A stretch of DNA of 64,000 bases from Lachnospira pectinoschiza (GCF_020564355.1 NZ_JAJCRR010000003.1:434001-498000); one strand, 5' to 3'. Numbered from the stretch's first letter, positions 17,395 to 26,970 are shown. Notes: generated by a model not told the origin, from the letters alone. Program-made: numbers and translations.

Positions 17395-17544
17395 GGATTG
17401 TTCCGTGCTGCGCACTCCCACAATCCTGCCCAATATTCGCATATCGCAGAACTATCGTCCTGCTTTTATGCTCATATTAGGGCGGGTCACAAGGTCATTC
17501 ACCCACTTATGAGCAAGCTCATGTGGGTTTAGACCTTTTGACCC
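17395..17544. other. Structured intergenic region with two hairpins
   Basis: GGATTGT (17395-17401) pairs with ACAATCC (17420-17426). Further on, GGGTCACAAGGTC (17484-17496) pairs, with one mismatch, with GACCTTTTGACCC (17532-17544); inside it ACCCACTTATGAGC faces GCTCATGTGGGTTT. It is a two-tier stem of about 61 nt with no T tail. No gene is seen in 17243-17576. The words ATGATACCTGCGGATTGTT (17384) reappear with two changes at 26712. It may be a small non-coding RNA, a mobile miniature element or the leader of the FliB-like gene. Confidence 0.5.
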
Positions 17545-17576
17545 TGGTATCAAAGAAATTTAGAAAGAAGCAGGAA

Positions 17577-18761
17577 ATGATGAAAATTAGAACACCCGAA
17601 TATTATAAAGATTTTAAATGTATTGCAGGGGCATGTACGGATACGTGCTGTGCGGGCTGGGACGTGGATGTAGATGAAAAGTCGTATGACTATTACAAAA
17701 CGGTTGCAGGAAGTTTCGGACAGCGCTTACAGTCGGTTATGGTGCCGGAGGAGGGCGGCGGCTGTACCTTTACGCTGCAAAACGGCAGATGCCCGTTTTT
17801 AAATGACAAGAACCTGTGTGATTTATTTATTGCACTGGGCGAAGATAAGCTGTGTGATACGTGCGCCGAATTTCCGCGGTTTATCAACGAATACGGCAGT
17901 GAGCGGGAAATCGGACTGGCGCCGTCCTGTAAAACAGCCGGCGAGCTGATGTTTAGCTATCAAAAGCCGCTGACATTTACGGTAGAAGAAACAGATGAAA
18001 CCGTTTCTTCCTATAATAATATCGACCCGCAGTTATATTTTAAGCTGCGCCAGGCAAGGGTAACGGTGTATAATATCATCCGCAACAGGGCATTTTTAAT
18101 AGAGGAGCGCTGTATGCTGTATCTGGATTTTGCAAAAAAACTGCAAAAGAAGCTGGATACCGACAGAGTGGATTTAATGGATTATGAAATACAGGCATAC
18201 GCACAGGCGGATTATCTGCAAGACCGTTTAAAGGATTTGAAAAAGAAATACGGCGGAAAAAATCATACGGCATATGAAAATATCCCGCATTTTTTTGACT
18301 GCTTTGCCGGCATGGAAGTTATCAACCCGGACTGGTACGTCTGTCTTGAAAGAAACAGCAGATATTTTAAAAACTGTTGCGGTGCGGAGGACTATGAACG
18401 GGAGCTGTCTGAATTTGCGGCATATTATAAGGAGAAGGAATACGAATACGAGCAGCTGATGATGTATTATGTATACAGATATTTTTTGAATGCGGTCAAT
18501 GACAGCGAAATTCTTTTAAAGGCGAAAATCGGTGTCATTGGATATCTCATTTTAAAACATCTGGATATGCAGTGCTGGCTTGAAAACGGGAAGACGTTGA
18601 CCTTTACACAGCAGGTCGACCTGGCGCATTTGTATTCGCGCCAGTTTGAACATTCTTATACAAATTTTGAAGTGTATAACGGATATTTTAAGACGAAACG
18701 CAGATATGCGTGGAGCAGGCTTATGGAATATCTGGGTACAGGGTGTCCAGATACTCAATAA
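17577..18761 (+). CDS. fliB: FliB-like flagellin lysine-N-methylase family protein
   Basis: A 394-residue protein with the Cys-rich FliB pattern: FKCIAGACTDTCCAGWDVDVD at the start (given in parts CIAGACTDTCC, GWDVDVD), CPFLNDKNLCDLF, and CDTCAEFPRF, as expected for a protein with Fe-S or zinc clusters. FliB methylates flagellin lysines in Salmonella; in gut Clostridia it is often present without nearby flagellar genes, as here. Two ATGs at 17577 and 17580 are possible. Its last 41 bp overlap the convergent LysR gene. The function in this organism is inferred from the family only. Confidence 0.78.
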   Translation: MMKIRTPEYYKDFKCIAGACTDTCCAGWDVDVDEKSYDYYKTVAGSFGQRLQSVMVPEEGGGCTFTLQNGRCPFLNDKNLCDLFIALGEDKLCDTCAEFPRFINEYGSEREIGLAPSCKTAGELMFSYQKPLTFTVEETDETVSSYNNIDPQLYFKLRQARVTVYNIIRNRAFLIEERCMLYLDFAKKLQKKLDTDRVDLMDYEIQAYAQADYLQDRLKDLKKKYGGKNHTAYENIPHFFDCFAGMEVINPDWYVCLERNSRYFKNCCGAEDYERELSEFAAYYKEKEYEYEQLMMYYVYRYFLNAVNDSEILLKAKIGVIGYLILKHLDMQCWLENGKTLTFTQQVDLAHLYSRQFEHSYTNFEVYNGYFKTKRRYAWSRLMEYLGTGCPDTQ

Positions 18762-19602
18762 ATGCGCGGGAGCATTCCGGCAGATAAGTGGAATTGTATG
18801 CAAGGACAACATCGGTTGCGATATCGCAGTTTTTAACCGGTCTGCATACAATTCCTTTTTTTTGAACCAGCGTGGCGGCAGACTGCGGGATAATACCGAC
18901 CCCCATGCCCATTTCCACAAAATAAAGGGTCGTACGGGCATCGTCATTGATACAGAACCAGTTCGCACTCAGGTTCTTGTCCTCAAATTCTTTCCGCAAA
19001 AGGTGTTCCCAGCGGCGGTATACGATAAGCGGGAGCTTCGTAAGATCATCAAGCGTAATGGAAGAAGAACGGTCGTCGGCAAAAAATGATTCCTGCCCCA
19101 CTGCAACCAGTGAATCCGTAAACAGCTTCTTGCAGGTCAGCGAGTCCGTGTGAAACGGCGTGCGCAGGAGTGCAAGGTGGATGGCATTGGTTTCAAACTG
19201 GGAAAGCAGGTGGTAGGTGTCTGCTTCATTAATTTCATAATGAATACCGGGATACTGCTTGGAAAAGCCGCACAGCCAGCCAAGCGCGTCCGAACCGATT
19301 AAGGAAGAAACAATACCGATACGCAGTACACCGTTAAAATGTCGTGCCGCATTCATGGTTTCCTGCTTTGCAACATTGCTTAACTGCAACAGTGAACGGC
19401 TGTAATTATAAAGGGTTTCTCCGGCTTCCGTCAGACGGATGGTACGCGAACCCCGCTCAAACAGCGTGCAGTCCAATTCAGCTTCTAGAAGCTTCATCTG
19501 ACTGCTTAACGGCGGCTGTGACATAAACAGTTTCTTTGCCGCCCCCGAAATACTCCCTTCCTCCACAATCTTCACAAAATAAGAAAGCTGCTTCAAATCC
19601 AT
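18721..19602 (-). CDS. LysR-family transcriptional regulator
   Basis: A 293-residue regulator. The N-terminal winged helix reads LKQLSYFVKIVEEGSISGAA then KLFMSQPPLSSQMKLLEAEL, the LysR signature. The rest is the periplasmic-binding-like effector domain (VLRIGIVSSLIGSDALGWL). The start at 19602 has AAGGA upstream; the frame is open 66 codons further but without support. It is divergent from a heterodimeric ABC exporter that begins at 19770, so regulation of that exporter is likely. The 167-bp intergenic region would hold the operator; no symmetrical T-N11-A site stood out with confidence. Confidence 0.88.
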   Translation of the reverse strand: MDLKQLSYFVKIVEEGSISGAAKKLFMSQPPLSSQMKLLEAELDCTLFERGSRTIRLTEAGETLYNYSRSLLQLSNVAKQETMNAARHFNGVLRIGIVSSLIGSDALGWLCGFSKQYPGIHYEINEADTYHLLSQFETNAIHLALLRTPFHTDSLTCKKLFTDSLVAVGQESFFADDRSSSITLDDLTKLPLIVYRRWEHLLRKEFEDKNLSANWFCINDDARTTLYFVEMGMGVGIIPQSAATLVQKKGIVCRPVKNCDIATDVVLAYNSTYLPECSRAFIEYLDTLYPDIP

Positions 19603-19769
19603 ATCAAAAATCCTTCCTATATAAAAAACGTATATCACATATACATTATAAATATTTTCTGTATTGCTGTATTTATGATAAAATAACAAACGTATGAAAT
19701 CAAGTCCTAAATCAGAACTGGTCCTATGATAATACAGGCGGTCTGGTGCGGATAGAAAAGGGGTAAAAT

Positions 19770-21497
19770 ATGAAGCGAATTTGGATGTATCTGAGTGCAT
19801 ACAAAAAAGAATGTGTCTTCGCGCCGTTGTTTAAAATGCTCGAAGCACTGTTTGAATTGTTTGTACCGCTTGTCGTATCGGCAATCATTGATACGGGTAT
19901 CGGCAATGCGGATAAAGGTTACATTGTAAAAATGAGCCTGCTTTTAGTGACACTGGCAGTTATCGGGCTGACCTGTGCCATTACAGCACAGTATTTTGCG
20001 GCGAAAGCGGCAGTCGGCTGTGCGACCGGTATGCGCCATCATTTATTTAAGCATATCCAGAGCCTTTCCTTTACGGAAATGGACACCATCGGTACGTCAA
20101 CACTGATTACACGTATGACAAGTGACATTAACCAGGTGCAAAACGGTGTCAATCTGGTACTGCGCCTGTTTTTGCGTTCACCGTTTATTGTATTCGGTGC
20201 AATGATTATGGCATTTACGATTGACGTCAAAGCGGCGCTTGTTTTTGTGGTAGCGATTCCGGTACTGGCAGTCATCGTTTTTGGCATTATGCTCTCCACA
20301 AGACCGCTTTACAAAAAAGTACAGGCGGGACTGGATAAGATTCTTGGCATTACAAGGGAAAACCTGACCGGTGTGCGTGTTGTACGTGCATTTAACAAGC
20401 AGGAAAATGAAATCAGAGAATTTAAACAGGCCAATGAACAGCTTAATCATTTACAGAAATTTGTCGGTAAGATTTCCGGACTGATGAATCCGCTGACCTA
20501 TGTGGTTGTCAACATTTCCATTATCGCACTGATCTGGATTGGTGCGGTGCGTGTCAATGCGGGAACACTGACACAGGGACAGGTTGTGGCACTCTACAAC
20601 TATATGTCACAGATTCTCGTTGAATTAATCAAGCTGGCAAACCTGATTATCAACATTACCAAGGCACTCGCCTGTGCGGGCAGAATTGAAAATGTATTTA
20701 GTATTAAGTCCAGTATGCAAAACGGCAGTACCACGGAAAGCACAGATACACAGGCTGCGGCAGTGGAATTTAAAAATGTATCCTTACGCTACAGCGGTGC
20801 GGGCGATGAATCGCTCACAGACATCAGCTTTACGGTAAAGAAAGGACAGACCATCGGTGTCATCGGCGGTACGGGCTCCGGAAAATCGTCCCTTGTCAAT
20901 CTGATTCCGCGTTTTTATGACGTGACAAAGGGTGAGATTTATATTGACGGTGTCAACGTCAAAGACTACCGGATTGAAGTCTTACGAGAGAAAGTCGGCA
21001 TTGTTTTGCAGAAAGCACAGCTTTTTAAAGGAACAATCCGTGACAATATCCGCTGGGGGAAAAAGGATGCGACCGATACGGAAATTATGGAAGCATTAGA
21101 CATTGCACAGGCACGGGAATTTGTCGAGAAAAAAGACGGTAAACTTGATTCCTTTGTCGACCAGGGCGGTAAAAATTTATCAGGCGGACAGCGCCAGCGT
21201 TTAACGATTGCCCGTGCAGTCGTAAGAAAACCGGATATTTTGATTTTAGACGACAGTGCATCGGCACTCGATTATGCAACCGATGCGGCACTGCGCAAAT
21301 CAATCCGTGAAATGAAAGATGCACCGACACTGTTTATCGTATCCCAGCGTGCGGCATCGCTTATGCACGCTGACCGGATTATCGTACTGGATGACGGAAA
21401 TGTGGCAGGTATCGGAACACATGAAGAACTGCTTGAAAACTGCGAAGTATATCAGGAAATTTATTATTCACAGTTCCGGAAAGAAAAGGAGGCGTAA
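19770..21497 (+). CDS. ABC exporter half-transporter with degenerate catalytic site (subunit 1)
   Basis: A 575-residue half transporter: six membrane segments (residues 1-305) then an ATPase. Walker A is GGTGSGKSS and the signature LSGGQRQRLTIARA is canonical. Walker B reads ILILDDSASALD, with Asp in place of the catalytic Glu, and the switch histidine is Gln (IVSQRAAS). In heterodimeric exporters such as BmrCD or TM287/288 this is the degenerate-site subunit. The partner gene starts 4 bp after its stop. The likely role is efflux of drugs or lipophilic compounds. The GGGG before the ATG and the divergent LysR gene fit an inducible unit. Confidence 0.9.
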   Translation: MKRIWMYLSAYKKECVFAPLFKMLEALFELFVPLVVSAIIDTGIGNADKGYIVKMSLLLVTLAVIGLTCAITAQYFAAKAAVGCATGMRHHLFKHIQSLSFTEMDTIGTSTLITRMTSDINQVQNGVNLVLRLFLRSPFIVFGAMIMAFTIDVKAALVFVVAIPVLAVIVFGIMLSTRPLYKKVQAGLDKILGITRENLTGVRVVRAFNKQENEIREFKQANEQLNHLQKFVGKISGLMNPLTYVVVNISIIALIWIGAVRVNAGTLTQGQVVALYNYMSQILVELIKLANLIINITKALACAGRIENVFSIKSSMQNGSTTESTDTQAAAVEFKNVSLRYSGAGDESLTDISFTVKKGQTIGVIGGTGSGKSSLVNLIPRFYDVTKGEIYIDGVNVKDYRIEVLREKVGIVLQKAQLFKGTIRDNIRWGKKDATDTEIMEALDIAQAREFVEKKDGKLDSFVDQGGKNLSGGQRQRLTIARAVVRKPDILILDDSASALDYATDAALRKSIREMKDAPTLFIVSQRAASLMHADRIIVLDDGNVAGIGTHEELLENCEVYQEIYYSQFRKEKEA

Positions 21498-21500
21498 GTT

Positions 21501-23246
21501 ATGGCAAAGGCAAATACAGGTACAACCGTAAAAAAAGTGCTGCTGCGCATTAAACGCTACTGGTTCTTTTTGATTCTGTCAATTTTAATGGCAGCAGTGA
21601 CCGTGGCATCATCTTTATATGTGCCGATTTTAATCGGAAATGCGATTGATTACATTATCGGACCGCAGAATGTAGAATTTAAGGCAATTACGGCGATACT
21701 TTCCGAAGTCGGAATCGTTATTGCAATTACGGCACTGTCCCAGTGGATTATGAATATCTGCAACAACAAAATTACGTATCATGTGACAAGGGATATCCGT
21801 GACGAAGCGATTGAAAAGATTGAAGTGCTGCCGTTAAAATATATTGACGGACACTCCTACGGTGAAGTCGTCAGCCGTGTTATCGCCGATGTAGACCAGT
21901 TTGCGGACGGCCTGCTCATGGGCTTTACCCAGTTTTTTTCCGGGGTGCTGACGATTCTTGGAACACTCGGATTTATGTTATCTATTAATGTGAAAATTAC
22001 ACTTGTAGTTATTGTAATTACTCCGCTGTCCCTGTTTGTGGCAAGCTTTATTGCAAAGCATACGTATCAGATGTTTAAATTACAGTCTGAAACGCGTGGC
22101 GAGCAGACGGCGTTGATTGATGAAATGATTGGCGGACAGAAGGTTGTACAGGCATACTGCTATGAAGATGAGGCGCTTGAAAGATTTGATGAAATTAATG
22201 ACCGTCTGCAGAAATGTTCACTCAAAGCCATTTTTTATTCATCGATTACCAATCCGTCTACCCGTTTTATCAACAGCCTTGTATATGCGGGGGTTGCGGT
22301 AAGCGGCGCAATTTCAGCCATTTACGGCAGATTGACGGTCGGACAGTTATCCTGCTTTTTAAGTTATGCAAACCAATACACGAAGCCGTTTAATGAAATT
22401 TCCGGAGTTGTGACAGAATTACAGAATGCGATTGCGTGTGCGGCACGTATCTTTGAATTAATCGAAGAAGAGCCGGAAATCCCGGACAGCAAAGATGCCG
22501 CAGTGCTTGAAAATGTAGATGGAACGGTTGATTTAGAACACGTAGCATTTTCTTATGTGCCGGATAAGAAGCTCATTGAAGATTTTAACCTGCATGTAAA
22601 GCAAGGACAGCGTATTGCAATTGTCGGTCCGACCGGCTGCGGAAAGACGACACTGATTAACCTGCTCATGCGTTTTTACGATGTGAATGACGGTAAAATT
22701 TCCGTATCGGGCATTGATATCCGTGAAATGACCCGACACAGCCTGCGTGCGGGATATGGCATGGTATTGCAGGATACATGGTTAAAGACCGGAACCATCC
22801 GTGAAAATATTGTCATGGGCAAACCGGATGCGACCGATGAAGAGGTGATTGCGGCAGCCAAGGCGGTTCACGCACACAGCTTTATCAAGCGACTGCCAAA
22901 GGGATATGATACCTTTATCACAGAAGATGGCGGTGGATTATCACAGGGACAAAAACAGCTTCTTTGTATTACAAGAGTGATGCTGTGCCACCCGCCGATG
23001 CTCATTTTAGATGAAGCGACTTCGTCCATAGATACAAGAACAGAAATTAAGATCCAGAACGCATTTGCAAAGCTGATGGAAGGCAGGACGAGCTTTATCG
23101 TTGCGCACCGCCTGTCTACGATACAAAATGCCGATGTCATTTTAGTCATGAAGGATGGCAAAATTATTGAGCAGGGCAATCATGAAGAACTGCTTGCAAA
23201 GCAGGGATTTTATGCAAATCTGTATCAGAGTCAGTTCGCAAAGTAA
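21501..23246 (+). CDS. ABC exporter half-transporter with intact catalytic residues (subunit 2)
   Basis: A 581-residue half transporter. After six membrane segments come Walker A GPTGCGKTT, a signature altered to LSQGQKQLLCITR, canonical Walker B MLILDEATSSID and the H-loop IVAHRLSTIQ. The altered signature here faces the degenerate Walker site of subunit 1, while this subunit's catalytic Glu and His complete the active site with the canonical signature of subunit 1. This complementarity strongly supports a heterodimer. GGAGGCG precedes the start within the end of the upstream gene. Substrate unknown. Confidence 0.9.
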   Translation: MAKANTGTTVKKVLLRIKRYWFFLILSILMAAVTVASSLYVPILIGNAIDYIIGPQNVEFKAITAILSEVGIVIAITALSQWIMNICNNKITYHVTRDIRDEAIEKIEVLPLKYIDGHSYGEVVSRVIADVDQFADGLLMGFTQFFSGVLTILGTLGFMLSINVKITLVVIVITPLSLFVASFIAKHTYQMFKLQSETRGEQTALIDEMIGGQKVVQAYCYEDEALERFDEINDRLQKCSLKAIFYSSITNPSTRFINSLVYAGVAVSGAISAIYGRLTVGQLSCFLSYANQYTKPFNEISGVVTELQNAIACAARIFELIEEEPEIPDSKDAAVLENVDGTVDLEHVAFSYVPDKKLIEDFNLHVKQGQRIAIVGPTGCGKTTLINLLMRFYDVNDGKISVSGIDIREMTRHSLRAGYGMVLQDTWLKTGTIRENIVMGKPDATDEEVIAAAKAVHAHSFIKRLPKGYDTFITEDGGGLSQGQKQLLCITRVMLCHPPMLILDEATSSIDTRTEIKIQNAFAKLMEGRTSFIVAHRLSTIQNADVILVMKDGKIIEQGNHEELLAKQGFYANLYQSQFAK

Positions 23247-23287
23247 AAAATTATAAAAAAACAGTAGAAATATATTTATTTCCGTTG

Positions 23288-23355
23288 TATAATACGAATA
23301 ATAATGTAAAGAAATCATACCGGTAGCCGTTTTATGCTGCCGGATATTTCTTTTT
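23288..23355 (+). promoter_or_regulatory. pyrG leader: -10 box and a hairpin attenuator candidate
   Basis: TATAAT is at 23288-23293 with no good -35. Downstream, AAAGAAAT...CCGGTAGC (23309-23328) pairs with GCTGCCGG..ATTTCTTT (to 23354), followed by T residues. This terminator-like stem stands before the pyrG ribosome-binding site, so pyrG may be controlled by attenuation. The start region lacks the GGG needed for the Bacillus reiterative-G mechanism. Confidence 0.55.
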
Positions 23356-23400
23356 ACTGTAAATTTTGGAATTGCCGGATACGGCAGAATGGAGGAACTA

Positions 23401-25014
23401 ATGCCCGTAAAATACGTTTTTGTAACAGGTGGAGTCGTTTCAGGACTTGGAAAGGGAATTACAGCAGCATCACTCGGACGCCTGCTGAAAGCACGCGGCT
23501 TTTCTGTAACAATGCAGAAATTTGACCCATATATCAACATTGATCCGGGAACAATGAACCCGATTCAGCATGGAGAAGTTTTTGTAACCGATGACGGTGC
23601 GGAAACGGATTTGGACCTTGGACATTATGAAAGATTTATTGATGAAAGCTTAAATAAAAATTCCAATGTAACAACCGGTAAGGTTTACTGGTCTGTTTTA
23701 CAGAAGGAGCGCCGCGGTGATTTCGGCGGAGGAACCGTACAGGTTATTCCGCACATTACGAATGAAATCAAGAGCCGCTTTTTCAGGGATTTCTCAACAA
23801 AGGATACAAAGATTGCCATTATCGAAGTCGGCGGTACAGTCGGTGATATCGAAAGCCAGCCGTTTTTAGAAGCAATCCGTCAGTTCCAGCACGAAGTCGG
23901 CAGGGAGAATGCGATTTTAATCCATGTTACCCTGATTCCGTATCTGAAGGCTTCCGGAGAAATGAAGACAAAGCCGACACAGGCGAGTGTTAAAGAATTA
24001 CAGGGAATGGGTATCCAGCCGGATATTTTAGTATGCCGTACCGAACATCCGTTAGAGCCGGGTATCAAAGATAAGATTGCGCTGTTTTGTAATGTACCGA
24101 AGTCACATGTATTACAGAACCTCGATGTGGAAATCTTATACGATGCGCCGCTTGCAATGGAAGAAGAACATTTAGCACAGGTAGCCTGCGAATGTTTACA
24201 GCTTGAATGCCCTGAACCGGATTTAGACGAGTGGAGAGCAATGTGCAAGGCTTGGAAGAACCCACAGAAGAAAGTTACGGTTGCGCTTGTCGGTAAATAT
24301 ATCCAGCTTCATGATGCCTACATCAGTGTTGTTGAAGCATTAAAGCATGGCGGTGTATACAACTCAGCCGATGTAACAATCAAGTGGGTGGATTCAGAAC
24401 TGGTTACGGAAGAAAATGCAGCCGAACTGCTTTCAGATGTATCCGGTATCCTTGTTCCGGGTGGATTCGGTGACCGTGGTATCGAAGGAAAGATTCAGGC
24501 AATCCGCTATGCAAGAGAAAATAAGGTGCCGTTCTTAGGACTCTGCCTTGGTATGCAGTTATCCATCGTGGAATTTGCAAGAGATGTTATTGGCTATTCC
24601 GATGCACACAGCGTTGAGTTAAAGCCGGATACAACACACCCGGTTATCCACTTAATGCCGGATCAGGAAGGGGTAGACGACATCGGCGGTACATTAAGAC
24701 TGGGTTCTTATCCATGTGTACTCGATAAGACAAGCAAGGCGTATGAAGTATACGGTGAAGAAACGATTCATGAAAGACATCGTCATCGTTATGAAGTCAA
24801 TAACGATTACAGAAATGTATTAGTAGAAAACGGTATGAAGCTTTCCGGTATTTCACCGGACGGAAGAATTGTGGAAATGGTAGAAGTAGAAGACCACCCA
24901 TGGTTCTTAGCAACACAGGCTCATCCGGAATTAAAGTCCAGACCAAACAGACCACATCCGCTCTTTAGAGGATTCATCGGCGCGGCACTGGAATATCAGG
25001 AAAAACACAACTAG
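23401..25014 (+). CDS. pyrG: CTP synthase
   Basis: A 537-residue enzyme that makes CTP from UTP with ATP and glutamine. The synthetase domain begins [20 protein letters not shown] and contains [14 protein letters not shown] and YERF. The glutaminase domain (about residues 290-537) has the oxyanion GGFG and the nucleophile in [12 protein letters not shown], then HPE near the C-terminus ([12 protein letters not shown]). GGAGG at 23391-23395 supports the ATG at 23401, not the in-frame ATG at 23389. It stands alone between a hairpin leader and a hairpin terminator. Confidence 0.96.
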   Translation: MPVKYVFVTGGVVSGLGKGITAASLGRLLKARGFSVTMQKFDPYINIDPGTMNPIQHGEVFVTDDGAETDLDLGHYERFIDESLNKNSNVTTGKVYWSVLQKERRGDFGGGTVQVIPHITNEIKSRFFRDFSTKDTKIAIIEVGGTVGDIESQPFLEAIRQFQHEVGRENAILIHVTLIPYLKASGEMKTKPTQASVKELQGMGIQPDILVCRTEHPLEPGIKDKIALFCNVPKSHVLQNLDVEILYDAPLAMEEEHLAQVACECLQLECPEPDLDEWRAMCKAWKNPQKKVTVALVGKYIQLHDAYISVVEALKHGGVYNSADVTIKWVDSELVTEENAAELLSDVSGILVPGGFGDRGIEGKIQAIRYARENKVPFLGLCLGMQLSIVEFARDVIGYSDAHSVELKPDTTHPVIHLMPDQEGVDDIGGTLRLGSYPCVLDKTSKAYEVYGEETIHERHRHRYEVNNDYRNVLVENGMKLSGISPDGRIVEMVEVEDHPWFLATQAHPELKSRPNRPHPLFRGFIGAALEYQEKHN

Positions 25015-25016
25015 GT

Positions 25017-25077
25017 AAATGATAAATGCTCCTGCCTCAACGTTAGCACTTAACTTCGGCGGGAGCATTTATCATTT
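25017..25077 (+). terminator. Long hairpin with the conserved 21-nt loop (copy 2), after pyrG
   Basis: A 20-bp stem with one G-U pair (25017-25036 with 25058-25077; core ATGCTCCTGCC/GGCGGGAGCAT). The 21-nt loop contains CGTTAGCACTTAACTTC, matching the loop at 5144-5164 and the minus-strand loop at 25249-25269. It begins 2 nt after the pyrG stop. Confidence 0.8.
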
Positions 25078-25226
25078 ATGGGGTGGGTGGCAGTCGGGAC
25101 TTTATTGGTGTTGGTTTATTTGCAGTGAATGTGAATTTACGGAAAGGTGGGACAGAGGTTATGTCTTCAGTGGCGGCATTTGACCTGCCGTTGTCGCGTC
25201 TGTTCCGGGGACACCATGACCCTGCA

Positions 25227-25291
25227 GGAGCGTGTGAAAGGACAGACCGAAGTCAAGTGACAACGTTGAGGGATGTTCTTTCACACGCTCC
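25227..25291 (-). terminator. Long hairpin with the conserved 21-nt loop (copy 3)
   Basis: An 18-bp stem with one wobble (GGAGCGTGTGAAAG.. with ..CTTTCACACGCTCC). Read on the minus strand, the loop contains CGTTGTCACTTGACTTC as in copies 1 and 2. It lies 4 nt beyond the stop of the minus-strand gene at 25296, which it would terminate. Bases 25078-25226 between the hairpins hold no gene that I can see. Confidence 0.75.
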
Positions 25292-25295
25292 CCAT

Positions 25296-25829
25296 TTAAA
25301 ACTCAAAATCTGCATAGTCTTCCGGCAGAAACCGGTGATAGATGATATGACAGCCTTCATCTTTAAAGCAGTAGTAATACGGGTCGTCTGCGTTTCCGGT
25401 AAAACGCACCAGCCAGTCAAATTCGCCGTGATTCATTTCTTCAAAAATAACATTTTCAGAAGTATCCTTAAATAAGGAAAAAATATCGTCCATGGTACAG
25501 CCGTGGTGCTGTAAAAGTTCTACCAGACTGCGGATAAATTCGTTGGCATCGGTATGCTCATGCACATAGACGCTGCCGTCTTCCGGAATATGAAAGCAGA
25601 AGCGGTCTTTTTTAGCCGTAACCGTGACATTTCCCAGCTTTTTCGTAAGAGAAGCCGGAAATCCAGAAAGCCTTGCAAGCATTTCGGCTTCAGAATCCTC
25701 TGCTTCAAAAAAATGATTCAGGGAACTGAGTGGATAGTACAGGCGGATGGCTTCTTTGCGAAAACCCAGTTTTGCCTGTTCTTCTTTAATAATATCAATC
25801 AGATTTTTTTCAAGTCTGTCAAAATACAT
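25296..25829 (-). CDS. DUF3877-like protein
   Basis: A 177-residue soluble protein. IRLYYPLSSLNHFF, MLARLSGFP, FCFHIPEDGSVYVHEHTD and HGCTMDDIFSLF match my memory of the DUF3877 family of Lachnospiraceae. The protein ends in an acidic aromatic stretch. GGAGGATATGT upstream supports the ATG at 25829. It forms a single-gene unit ending in a conserved-loop hairpin. Function unknown. Confidence 0.65.
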   Translation of the reverse strand: MYFDRLEKNLIDIIKEEQAKLGFRKEAIRLYYPLSSLNHFFEAEDSEAEMLARLSGFPASLTKKLGNVTVTAKKDRFCFHIPEDGSVYVHEHTDANEFIRSLVELLQHHGCTMDDIFSLFKDTSENVIFEEMNHGEFDWLVRFTGNADDPYYYCFKDEGCHIIYHRFLPEDYADFEF

Positions 25830-25921
25830 ACATATCCTCCATATTTGTATTCACGTAAATCATACTACAATTATAGGAATTGCACAAGCGCATTACAAAC
25901 AGAATAAAATTAAGGAATATA

Positions 25922-26674
25922 TCAGAAAGCAGAATCCGACAGTACCGCGGCAATCCGCAGTCCGTTGTATTCGGCTTCTTTTATTTGAAAATGCGCGGCA
26001 GTTTCAGAATCTGCAAAGCACAGACCGTCGCTGTCCGTATCCGGGACATAGGACGCTGCGTAAATTTCTGCTGCAATCCCGTTTCCGGTGGCTTTGGCAT
26101 AGGCTTCTTTTAAAGTCCAGAGGCGGAAAAAACGTTCCGCCTGTACAGATACATTTTCTGTATCATAAATCCAGTGATATTCTGTTTCTGAAAAAAATCT
26201 TTTTGCAACAGACGGTTTAAACGGGCGGTTTCCCTCAACGTCGATACCGCAGGGCATACCGGCAACAATACACACTGCGAAATTCCCGGAGTGGGAAAGG
26301 TTAAAATACAGATTTGCATGGCCTTTAAAGTAAGGTTTTCCGTTTGTGCCGCAGGCGGTTTCATAGTCGTATTCCTGCATATAGGTGCTGGCAGCATCTG
26401 AAACAGTGACCGGAAATGGAAGTTTTTTGGCAAGCGGTGTATTGTCTGCCAAAGAGCCTGTAACAGAGCCGGATATAAATGCGCGTGTTGTGTAATTGAG
26501 CAGAAGTCCGGCGGCAAGAGAGCGGCATTTTGCAGCATCGTTTTTTAAATTACAGATTTTTTGCTGCCGGTATCCGGGTACAAGTTTAAAAGCCTTGTCA
26601 TACAGTGCCTTGTCGCCTGAAAGGCTGTCCGACAGCGGTGTTATATCCATAATTGAAATTAAAAATTGTGTCAT
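25922..26674 (-). CDS. 4'-phosphopantetheinyl transferase (Sfp-type)
   Basis: A 250-residue enzyme that attaches phosphopantetheine from CoA to carrier proteins. The family motifs are CGIDVEGNRP (magnesium-binding Asp and Glu) and FFRLWTLKEAYAKATGNGI (the W-x-x-KEA-x-K signature). The middle has FNLSHSGNFAVC. Size and order fit the Sfp group, used for polyketide and nonribosomal synthesis, though it may also serve fatty-acid ACP. No synthase is in the window. The ATG at 26689 is an alternative start; neither has a strong ribosome-binding site. Confidence 0.85.
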   Translation of the reverse strand: MTQFLISIMDITPLSDSLSGDKALYDKAFKLVPGYRQQKICNLKNDAAKCRSLAAGLLLNYTTRAFISGSVTGSLADNTPLAKKLPFPVTVSDAASTYMQEYDYETACGTNGKPYFKGHANLYFNLSHSGNFAVCIVAGMPCGIDVEGNRPFKPSVAKRFFSETEYHWIYDTENVSVQAERFFRLWTLKEAYAKATGNGIAAEIYAASYVPDTDSDGLCFADSETAAHFQIKEAEYNGLRIAAVLSDSAF

Positions 26675-26878
26675 TTTATCTGTTCCCATTTCTCAATCAA
26701 AGCCTGCGGTTATGATGCCTGCGGATTATTTTATGCGGTACACTTATGCAATACAGACATCTTGTTACTGGTTTAATCATAGCAGACCACAGCAAAAACG
26801 CCAACAAGAATCTAAAAAGATTATGAATACTTCATACAAATGCTAACAATAATAGTAAGGAATTTTACTGATTTTTTA

Positions 26879-26907
26879 TTGATTTATCGTGATATTGTAT
26901 TTATAAT
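26879..26907 (+). promoter_or_regulatory. Probable ftsH promoter
   Basis: TTGATT (26879-26884), 17-bp spacer, TATAAT (26902-26907), 63 bp before the ftsH ATG. The preceding 26690-26878 shows no gene. Confidence 0.7.
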
Positions 26908-26970
26908 AAGAAATAAATGGGTACAGTGTACTGCCCTTTATAAAATAATGACGGTCCGGCGGAGGAATTT

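Noticed and set aside
17302..17532. A 76-codon frame between the ABC importer and fliB.
   Set aside because: No ribosome-binding site, and it runs across hairpin arms; its composition looks non-coding.
23288..23330. Bacillus-style reiterative-G regulation of pyrG.
   Set aside because: The bases following the -10 box (ACGAATAATAATG) lack the GGG(C) start needed for that mechanism; only the hairpin attenuator remains plausible.
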